Shown: piece after piece, positions 55,858 to 64,000 of the stretch
Numbering within the stretch: position 1 is the stretch's first letter
Layout of the letters: each line of letters opens with the position of its first letter
DNA from: Ilyonectria destructans
Lineage: Eukaryota; Ascomycota; Sordariomycetes; Hypocreales; Nectriaceae
Length of the DNA stretch: 64,000 bases
Assembly (NCBI GenBank): GCA_020740775.1
Contig: JAHEWK010000013.1
Span: 1,612,001 to 1,676,000 of the forward strand
Reading direction: 5' to 3'
The notes under the pieces: generated by a model
Database searches by the model: none
What the model saw: only the letters and a program-made list of their open reading frames with translations
Told to the model about the DNA's origin: nothing
Translations under genes and position numbers: made by a program

Positions 55858-57921
55858 ATGATGACCCAATCGCCTCAACGGCGAAACCTGTTCATCGCCT
55901 TTGGTTTGCTCTTCATCATCTCCGTCATCTTTTACTCGGCCCCCGCGGTTGATACTGTGAGTTCCGACACCTCCTCGAGTGCCCTGCGCCAACAAACCCA
56001 TGTCTCTGTGGGCATGTCGCACGATGACTTCATCAGCCTGCTAACTATAATGCTTCCTCTTCATTAGGAGCGCTTCAAAAATATCATCCCGAGTTACGGA
56101 GACAGCGCCAAGGACTCGCCAGCCACGACAGAGGCTGCCAAGTCCAACCCGACCTCCGTATCTGACAGCGGCAATCAAGATGATAAGACCGACGAAACTA
56201 ATTCCAACGCCCCTGCCATCCCCGATGATACCACCCCAGCGGAAACCCCCTCCGCCGTGATAGAGGAAACCACCTCCGCCGTGACAAAGGAAACCTCCTC
56301 TGCCGTGCCAGAGGATGCCGCCTCCGACGAAGAGGATGCCGTTAAGACCTCAAAGTTCCACTATCTAATCCCCGCCAGTGGCAAAAACCGCCGTCTCTGC
56401 TTCAATCTCGTCTCCAGCGCCGCCAACCAATACCCCGTCCCGGCCTTGATGGGCTGGAACGGCCAGGGTCTCCTCGATGCTCATGCCACCCATCTTGCCA
56501 AGCTGCGCGCTATCGAGCGATACCTGAACTCCCTAGGTCCCGAGGAGGATGAGGATATTGTCCTCATTGTTGACGGCTACGATATCATCCTCCAGTTGCC
56601 CCCGGACATCATGCTCGAGCGCTATTTTGAAGTCGTTGAAAGCGAGAATAAGAGAACCGCAGAACGCTTCGGTATCACTGTCGAACAGGTGTATGAGGGG
56701 AACCTCCAGACCACCCTCTTCTTTGGTCCTGACAAGATCTGCTGGCCCATCAACTGGAAGGCTCCCCGCTGCTGGGCCGTCCCCGACTCCACCCTGCCCT
56801 CCAAGGCGTTTGGCCCCAAGACGAACAACGGCGAGATGACTCTCATGCTTCCCAAGTGGTTGAACTCGGGTACTCTCATCGGACCTGCTGGCCACATGCG
56901 TGCCTACATCTCTGCCACCATGTACGAGATCATGAACAGCTGGAACCCCGATAACACGTACAAAGACTCGGATCAGTTCTACCTTGCCAACGTCTGGGGG
57001 CGACAGGAGTACTTCCGATCCTTGAAGCTGGCTAAGGATGGCAATGTCCCCGGTGGTCCCAGTGACCGCATGCTTCCCACTGTTTACAACAAGAAAGAGG
57101 AGGTTGAATTCCACGTGGGCATTGAATACGAGTCTTCCATGTTCCAGACTAAGGCCGGATATGAGAGGTTCGTCGACTGGATCCACTATACTGGCGCGGA
57201 TACCCCCACCTCCACAATGTCGAAGGACTTATTCTCCGAGGGAGATCAGTTCAAGCCCTACTCGATCGAGATGCCCAAGCGGATTGAGGAGTCGCTGAGC
57301 CAAATCTACGACAATATCCCCGAGGCGCATCCCGGCTCCACGTCCAAGGATTGGATCCGCAACATCGTCCTGGGTACCAACTTCGTCACAAAGCATATTT
57401 GGGCCCTCTGGCACGTCACGGGAGATAAGGCTGTCATCGAGGACCAGTACACCAAGTTTTGGTTCTATCCCTTTGCTCGATCCCTCGTCAAGGCCTCGGT
57501 CAAGAAGCTACAGCTCGACAACCGTATATCTGATAGGCTCATCGGCGGCCGCTACTGGGTACACAAGACAACCTACCCAGACTCCCAAACCCTCACCGAC
57601 CCAATGGGTGGTGCTTGGTCGGACGAACACGGTGGCACGTGGGTGAACTTTCAGGAGATGTGCGCGGATTTCGAAATCGATGCCCTCGGCGGAGAGAAGG
57701 AGATCCCGGCCTCAACTGAGAAGGTCGAGGAGCACGTTGAGGAGCAAGTCGAGGAGCACGTCGAGGAGAAAGTCGAAGAGAATGGCGAGGTAAAGGTCGA
57801 CGAGAAAGTCGAGGTGAAGGTCGACGAGCACGTTGAGGAGAAAGTCGAGGAGAATGGCGAGATAAAGGTCGAGGAGAAAGTCGAGGAGAAGTTTGATGGC
57901 AACCAGCCGGCTTCTGCTTGA
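55858..57921 (+). CDS. Type II membrane glycosyltransferase-like protein (PLOD/procollagen-GT-related fungal family)
   Basis: Exons 55858-55956 and 56068-57921 give 650 residues. The 111-nt intron (GTGAGT donor, CTAAC branch, CATTAG acceptor) joins APAVDT|ERFKNII in phase 0. A short cytosolic N-terminus and one membrane helix (residues 11-26, LFIAFGLLFIISVIFY) indicate a Golgi/ER type II protein. A Thr/Ser/Glu-rich stem (about residues 45-130) leads to the catalytic-like domain: FHYLIPASGKNRRLCFNLVS, HLAKLRAIERYL, VLIVDGYDIILQLP with Asp202 and Asp205 as the likely DxxD metal site, FFGPDKICWPINW, and PKWLNSGTLIGPAGHMRAYI followed by a DQFYLANVWG block. These are shared with fungal proteins related to the PLOD/collagen glucosyltransferase domain. 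Donor and acceptor are unknown. The C-terminus (about 584-641) is an acidic VEEHVEEK/VEVKVDE repeat. The second Met (55861) is an equal alternative start. Confidence 0.83.
57720..57895 (+). repeat. In-frame acidic repeat at the C-terminus of the glycosyltransferase-like gene
   Basis: About 12 imperfect 12-15-bp units encode VEEHVEE / VEEKVEE / VEVKVDE. GTCGAGGAG-type blocks recur, with two longer near-identical segments (EEKVEENGEVKV and EEKVEENGEIKV) showing a duplication of about 25 residues. Confidence 0.85.
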
Positions 57922-59218
57922 TTTCGAGAATGAAGTTAAGAGACGACCAGTCACATATGCTCATTCCTGAAAAGTGGGAGCTAATTAGTCACGGAAGAAA
58001 TTGCCGTGACAACTTGAGCAACGAAACAATACGACATGTGAGGAAAACCAGGACTCCCTCGCAGCAACCCAGAGCCCCGTACAAGAGGTACGAGAAAGGG
58101 TAGCACAGGGGAGATCCACGGCACACTAAAGCGTCTAACCTATCGACACGCTTCAACCTTTCTCCTCTGGGGATTTTGGTTTTTTGGATATCATGACGGA
58201 CGGCCTGCGCGATGTGGCATTTTCTGGCACTCTGTGTTTCCTTTTTTTTCTTTTTCCATGTGGCTTCACGGGTACCCTTGGTGGTGTATGAGAAGATTTT
58301 GATGTTCGTTCCTTGAAGGACGACCTGGAGTTGCGTGATTTAGAACGGTTGGGTGTATAGTACACATGGTATAGGCCTCGAGAAAATGGGCACTATCGGA
58401 TTAGAGTTACAAGCTGAAAATGAATTGTTTTCTTCTATGTTATGGCCTCGTCTATTCAAACTCGGTGCCCTTGAAGTACGTTACCGTTCAGCCAAGCATA
58501 GATGTTGTTCAAAAGCTTCAGGACCACCACGGTTCCGGCCCACTCACACTGCAGCAGCGTGGCGTGTGGTGTCCCGTTTGTGTTTACGCGCGATGGTTGT
58601 CCGATACGAGGAATGGGTACGCGGACATGGGACGTATGCATTGCTAATAATAGCAGACCAGATGAATCCTTCGAATAAGAATAGCATTGGGGAATTCTAT
58701 ACACCAAAAACCAAATTGGGGTCAATTGTTAGAAGCACGAACGCAACGTGATGATAGTCTCCGCACTTACACCAAAGTTGGCAATACCATTTCTCAAGAT
58801 CAAGACCATGGGTAGCGCAACGTTAATGCGCATCGATTACACTTACCAGCCAACAAATCACAAGGTCCAGATATAGATGGCTCAACTCTCGCCCCATATG
58901 TCCGCCAAAATACGGAGGTATAGGGTAGCTGTTTTCCCACATGCGAAACCGCAAATCGAGCACGCACCACCCCAACATACGAGCACCACCCGACAACCAC
59001 TCCACGCCGTGATGCGAATTGCGCAACGTGGGCTCAGAACCGAGATAAGGGGTTGGCGGAGGGGGAGAGTAGAAAAAGGGCGCGCTGCACCCTCGACGTA
59101 GACTTGGGAATATATGGAATCTCTTTTGACTAAAACTTGAATGGGCTTGTAAATCCTACAACGCTGAGAGGTATCTATCTTTACATGGTCAAGAACTCGC
59201 ACATGAACGCTACATTTG
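57922..59218. other. Convergent intergenic region, glycosyltransferase-like gene and copper ATPase
   Basis: 1.3 kb that must hold two 3' ends. On the minus strand, splice-like sequences (GTAAGTG at about 58762 and 58849, GTGTATAG near 58700) and a 90-codon frame (58456-58725) hint at a gene, but no start codon or consistent frame connects them. I do not call one. Confidence 0.4.
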
Positions 59219-62200
59219 TCAGGCGCGCGCCTCGGCCGCCTCCAGATCGGCCAGCGGCACGTATCCCTCCTCTTTACCGACGCCTCTCGACCTCCCGAAC
59301 GTCTCGCGGAACCACCCGACGACGCCGCGGCCGCCCATCCAGCGCAGGCCGCCCTTGGTTTCGGCAGCGGCCTCGTCCATCCAGCTGGGGCGCTTCCAGG
59401 ACTTGAGGAGCAGGCTGCTGACGACGACGCTGACGCTGCTGCAGGCCATAGCGAAGCCGGCCATCATGGGGTGCATGTGGAAGCCGATGGGGAGGAAGAA
59501 GCCCATGGCGATGGGCAGGCCGATGATGTTGTACATGCACGCCCACGCGAGGTTGAGCTTGATGCGCCGGAAGATGGCGCGCGAGAGGTGCAGGGCCGCG
59601 GGGATGTCCATGAGGTCGGTCGGGCGCATCAGCACCAAGTCGGCGGCCTCCATGGCAACGTCCGTACCGCTGGCCATGGCGATGCCGACGTCTGCTGTGG
59701 CGAGGGCCGGCGAGTCGTTGATGCCGTCACCGACCATGCCGACAACCTCACCCTGGGCCTGGATCTGCTCGATGATGGCTTGTTTCTGATCGGGACTAGC
59801 ACCGGCGTAGACGTTCTCAGGTGAGATGCCCACGGCCGCAGCGACGGCCAGTGCTGTCGACTTCTGGTCGCCGGTCACGATGGCCGTCTTGATGCCCATG
59901 CGGTGGAGGACCGCGATGGCCGCCTTGGCACCGTCCTTGATGGAGTCGGCCAGGCAGAGGTGACCGGTGTACTGGCCGTCAATGGCGACGAAGATGTTGG
60001 TGGTTCCGGCAGAGGGAGTCGTGGAGGGAGCCTTGCCGGCGGCCGAGTTGATGTGCTCCGAGGCCTCGATGGCGTCCTCGGGGATCTCAACGTTGTTGTC
60101 TCGCAGATACGCTACGTTTCCAAGGAGAACACGGTAACGAGTGCGCTCCGCCGTGGCCGGCTCAACCAGGGCATTGACACCCTTGCCAACAGCGGCCTTG
60201 AACTCGCCAGCGCTGCCTTCGATGGTGCCGTCGACGTCCAGTTCGAGCTCGCGTCGAGCAGCAGCCAGAATGGCCTTGCCCACGGGGTGCTCGCTGCCCA
60301 GTTCCGCAAGCCCGACGACGGTCCACCAGAGCCGCCGTCGGCGCTCATTGTCCTCCCACTCAGCGTCCAGGTTCGCCTCGGCAACGCTCATCTTTCCATA
60401 GGTAATGGTACCGGTCTTATCCAAAACGATCTGCGTCACCTTGGTGGCCCTCTCCAGCGCCACGCCGCCCTTGATCAGAATACCATTCTCGGCACCTACA
60501 CCCGTACCAACCATGACAGCGGTTGGGGTGGCCAGACCAAGCGCACAGGGGCAAGCAAAGACAATGACAGAGATGCAGAGCTTCACACAGACCATGATCT
60601 TGCCGCCGCTGGCATCCTGGAGGAAGATCTTGGGAGGGTTCGGCAGCACGTGGCTGAGCACCATCCAGATAAAGAATGTTCCGAAACCAAGGATGAGAAT
60701 TGTAGGGACGAAGTAACCAGCAAGGGTATCAGCGAGCTGTTGGATCGGCGCGCGAGTGGTCTGCGCATCCTGAACCAACTTGACGATCTGACTGAGCCGC
60801 GTATCGCGGCCGGCACGGGTGACTCGGAAGTCGATCCGACCATCACCATTGACGGTGCCGCCAATGATGTTGTCTCCTGCTCGCTTCTGCACAGGCATAG
60901 CCTCGCCAGTCACCATGCTCTCATCGACGTAAGTCTCGCCGCGGACGAGAACTCCGTCGGCAGGAAGCTTGTCACCAGGTCGAATGACAACAATGTCACC
61001 CAGCTGCAACAGCTCCGTGGGAATGACCTTCTCTTCATATGCCGAGGCGCGTGTTCCCGGTGTTGCAGATACTTCAGGTGCTTTAGGAGTCTCCGGGACC
61101 CTGGCGGCGGCCCATCGTTCAGTATCCTTTTCGACCGCAATGGGGTCCGCGTAAATGGTTGCCATAGAGGGGGCCAGCGACATGAGGCGAGAGAGAGCCT
61201 TCGAAGTCTGACCCTTGGCCCTGTTCTCAAGGTAACGGCTAAGTGTGATAAATGTGATCAACATGGTACTCGTATCGAAGATGGTACTCGGCCTCGTGTG
61301 GGGAGGTACAGCCAAAGATACAACCATGGTCAGAATGCTAAAGAAAAAGGCACATGATGTACCAAGGATGACCAGTACATCCATGGTGGGAGAACCGTGC
61401 TTGATCGACTTGTAGGCCGAGATGTAAAATCGTTTTCCAATACCAAATTGGATGGGTATCGTAAGAACCAGGCAAATAACATCGCCAAGATAGAGACCAG
61501 GAAACAATTTAATGCTACCAAAATCGATTTTGGAAGTACACATGGGCAGAATCATGCCAATGATGAAGACAGGGATCGCAAAGGCCAGTGACGTACGAAA
61601 GGCGGTCCGCCACTCGTTAATCTCTCTCGTCTTGGCCAAAGACTCGAGCTGGGCATTGTTGTCATGGTTGTCGGCGACGAGGGCATTGAGACCCTGGGCT
61701 TCTACAGCCTCGACGATCCCTCGCAGACCGATGACATCAGGCTGGTGGCCAACGGTAAGACGGGACGAGGCCAAGTTGACTGACGCAGAGTCAATACCAG
61801 GCAGCGCCAATAATGCAGTCTCCAAAACTTGTGCCGTAGCTGCATCTGAGACGCCAAATATTTTCAAGAATGCTTTTGACGATCCACCCTGGATGTCGTC
61901 GGTGAATTGAGTGGATACGATTTTACCATCGAATCCCCGGTCGTCAATCGTTTCGATAATCTGTTCTGGGGAGAGTTTTGTGACGTCGTGGGTGATGACG
62001 GCCCGCTCAGCGAGCAAGCTGATGTTGAATTTGAGGACGCCGTCAACGCCCTTGAACCCTCCTTCCACGGCCGAGGTGCAGGCGCCACAAGTCATGCCTT
62101 CGATGGCCACCGTAGTGGCGGCAATATTGCTCATGCGCTCGGGAGCCTTGGACGACTTTTCCGCCTTGACCGTGTCGACAATCTCGGCTCCAAAGCCACG

Positions 62201-62849
62201 GTCCTCGATGATTTCGGCAATCTGCGCGGCGGATATAAGGGTCGGGTCGTGCTCAATAACAGCTCGTTCGGAGAGCAGCGAAATGCTAAAGTGCTTGATT
62301 CCCGGGACGTCCTTGAAGCCGCCTTCGACTGCCGAAGTGCAGGCACCGCAGGTCATGCCCTCGACGGCCACGGTGGTCGTCGCAAGGCCATCGTCGTCGT
62401 TCTGGATCTGGCTCTCGGCGAATCGGGTAACGGCAGGGCTCGGAAGGTCGGTAGCGAGGACTTCGGCGTCGAAACCGCGATCCTCGATGATTTCTTGGAC
62501 CTCGGCGGCGGTGATGATCTGCGGATCGTGGTGGACGACGGCACGCTCCATGACGAGGCTTACTGAGACGTTGCCGACACCTTTGACGCCCTTGAAGCCA
62601 GCTTCAACAGCGGAAGTGCATGCGCCGCAGCTGTCGCACGAAATGCCTGTTAATAATGTCCAAACTATACTCGTCGACTGCAACCGGCGCGGGCGGCAGC
62701 TCGGGATAATCGGAGTTAAGCTAGGGCGGAACTCACGTCATGCCTTCAACGCGGAGCGTCGTAGTGGCCATGTGGGCACTTTTCGGAGCCGCCAGAGCGA
62801 CTCTTTGCTCATCGTCCTTCGAGGGGATTTGGATGTACGAGGGCGCCAT
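59219..62849 (-). CDS. Copper-transporting P1B-type ATPase (Ccc2/ATP7 family), three HMA domains
   Basis: Pumps Cu+ into the Golgi lumen for cuproenzymes and/or out of the cell for tolerance, fed by an Atx1-type chaperone. Exons on the minus strand: 62849-62737 and 62630-59219, giving 1174 residues. The 106-nt intron (GTGAGT..GACAG) lies inside the first metal site and joins RVEGMT|CGACTSAVEAG. Three N-terminal HMA domains carry intact CGAC motifs (39-42, 132-135, 219-222). Eight membrane helices are expected. The transport motif CPC is at 731-733 (ACPCALGLATPTAVMVGTG), with TGE in the actuator (DESMVTGEAMPVQK). The phosphorylated Asp775 lies in DKTGTITYGK, SEHPVGKAIL binds nucleotide, and MVGDGINDSPALATADVGIA is the hinge. 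All catalytic residues are present. Length and order fit fungal Ccc2/CrpA-type pumps. Which role it plays cannot be told from sequence alone. Confidence 0.96.
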
Positions 62850-64000
62850 TGCTCGCAGTGGTGTGCGTCTCGCGCAGACGATCGCTGGAGGGGGGGTTGG
62901 CCTTATCGTGGGGAAAGCGGGTGGTTTTCGTCGATCTCTCCCTATCGTTCAGCCGTGGGCATTCCTTAGGGATCCGGTAGTGTAATGTATGTACGCGGGC
63001 GTCTGGCGCTGCGCAGCGTGGTCGGCTAGCGAAAGAAGGGGAAAATGGGGGATCAGATAATTAGTGAAGGCTGACGATAGCGATTGAATGGTACGCCGCG
63101 GGCCCCGAAGTCCGGCTTCTGTGCGTGGCGGGTCGGTGGGATGATGCGAGTAGTTATTAATAATTGAGGCTGGGCTGGGAGGCGGGAATTCCGGTCAGCA
63201 ACGGAGGAGCAAAGGGAAGACGAAGAGGAGAAGAGAAAAAGAGACACAGGTCCGGGGTCACGAGTGAGATGAGATGAGACGAGACGAGAGGGGATCTAGG
63301 GGTATTTTGGGGAGGCTCACCAACTGTAACAGATTCGGGGACTTGGCCAAGATTCCGGCCTTCGCTTCTGGGATTTGCTGGATTGGGATTGTCTCCGGGG
63401 CAGAAAATCTAGCCTCTATTCGCAGGCCACAGGACCAACAAGGGGGCTGTTACAAGATGTCACAGGGGCTTCCCGTAGCTCCCGTTGGTGGATTCTCGTT
63501 TCGGGGCCAAGAGAAGAAACCAGGGAGTTACAGGTCGGAGTGGTGGTGCGTCGGGGGGGTTGAGGCAAGCGAGCGCTGGCGGAATATAGTGGTCCAGTGG
63601 TCCAGCGGAGACGAGTCAGAGCGGACGGATGAGTGCTGTCACTCTGACGGTAGACGCGCGCTGGTTGAGGTTGAGGTTGAGAGGCTTTGCGCCGTGTGAC
63701 GAGTGTCTGGGCCCAGGCTCTTTATTTCAGCTTTGGCCCTCTCCCCGGCGCTGATACACCAACCGATGAGCCCTGCGACGCTGATGAAGCCCGCAGGTGA
63801 AGCCCGCAGCGGCAGGCGACCAGTGAGAGCGGAACTCCCCACGAAATGCGTCAGACGCTTCTTGTTTGGAGCGCGATTGGCTCGCCGTCTCACTATCGGC
63901 TGTGGCCGTGCCGTGTTTGGCTGTCGTGGCCGGTGGTAGAAACGGTGGATGTGGGTGCTGCAGCAGTTGCAAGGGTGGATCCTGACGAATCTATGAGACG
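62850..64000. promoter_or_regulatory. Upstream region of the copper ATPase gene, to the window edge
   Basis: 1.15 kb including the copper-pump promoter. Purine-rich stretches (GAGATGAGATGAGACGAGACGAGAGG near 63265-63293, GGTTGAGGTTGAGGTTGAG near 63663-63682) are visible. I could not assign a copper-response element, and no gene is supported here. Confidence 0.45.

Noticed and set aside
56533..57186. 217-codon minus-strand open frame
   Set aside because: Antisense shadow of the glycosyltransferase-like gene.
58456..59026. Possible spliced minus-strand gene with GTAAGTG donors and a GTGTATAG acceptor
   Set aside because: The only start is TTG, and the exons cannot be joined in one frame without a stop.
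59903..62969. Plus-strand open frames of 484, 352 and 219 codons
   Set aside because: Antisense to the copper ATPase, whose minus-strand frame has all P-type motifs. The repeated Gly/Asp-rich peptides are complements of the HMA domains.
1..64000. tRNA, 5S rRNA, U6 or other structured RNA genes; CRISPR; origins
   Set aside because: Scanning for T-loop GGTTCGAATCC-like sequences and 5S/U6 core sequences found nothing with matching arms. CRISPR is not expected in a fungus.

Overview
The window is nuclear DNA from a filamentous ascomycete (Pezizomycotina, most likely a sordariomycete). Three things support this. Genes carry a few short introns (about 46-125 nt) with GTRNGT donors and CTRAC-like branch sites a few bases before the acceptor. 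The gene set is typical of such fungi: a Tbf1/Taz1-type telomere protein, calcipressin, a DUF2236 (mpaB-like) oxygenase, a HET-E-type NLR relic and an RRG9 homologue. Genes are monocistronic, lie on both strands and are separated by long gaps. I cannot name the species. Exon boundaries were inferred by hand from reading frame, splice signals and family conservation.

Left third (1-24.3 kb): a truncated minus-strand gene at the left edge is followed by a 6.3 kb gene-free stretch. Then comes a tight housekeeping block: bifunctional PFK-2/FBPase-2 (+), the ribosome-biogenesis WD40 protein Sof1 (-), RNA polymerase II subunit Rpb3 (+, sharing a 404 bp divergent promoter with SOF1), the mitochondrial dicarboxylate carrier (-, with a 5-nt micro-exon) and mitochondrial phenylalanyl-tRNA synthetase (+, sharing a divergent promoter with the carrier). 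After a 4.7 kb gap come calcipressin (+) and a convergent DUF2236 protein (-).

Middle (24.3-47.5 kb): an RRG9-like mitochondrial protein with an 18-bp in-frame repeat array, a decayed WD40 tail of a HET-E-like NLR, a membrane-anchored short-chain dehydrogenase, and a predicted pseudokinase. A 5.3 kb gene-poor stretch follows, then two small secreted or membrane proteins facing each other, and a five-exon Tbf1/TRF-like telomere/TTAGGG-binding factor.

Right third (47.5-64 kb): a Cys/His tandem-repeat protein in which one repeat cysteine codon reads TGA, a small coiled-coil protein, a type II membrane glycosyltransferase-like protein with an acidic repeat tail, and a large three-HMA copper-exporting P-type ATPase.

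The functional themes are carbon-flux control (PFK-2/FBPase-2, dicarboxylate carrier), mitochondrial maintenance (PheRS, RRG9), core transcription and ribosome biogenesis (Rpb3, Sof1), Ca2+/calcineurin control (calcipressin) and copper homeostasis. Nothing looks like an operon or a secondary-metabolite cluster. The least explained items are the Cys/His repeat gene with its internal TGA, the 5-nt micro-exon, a three-copy degenerate dispersed repeat of about 165-190 bp, and the NLR relic.
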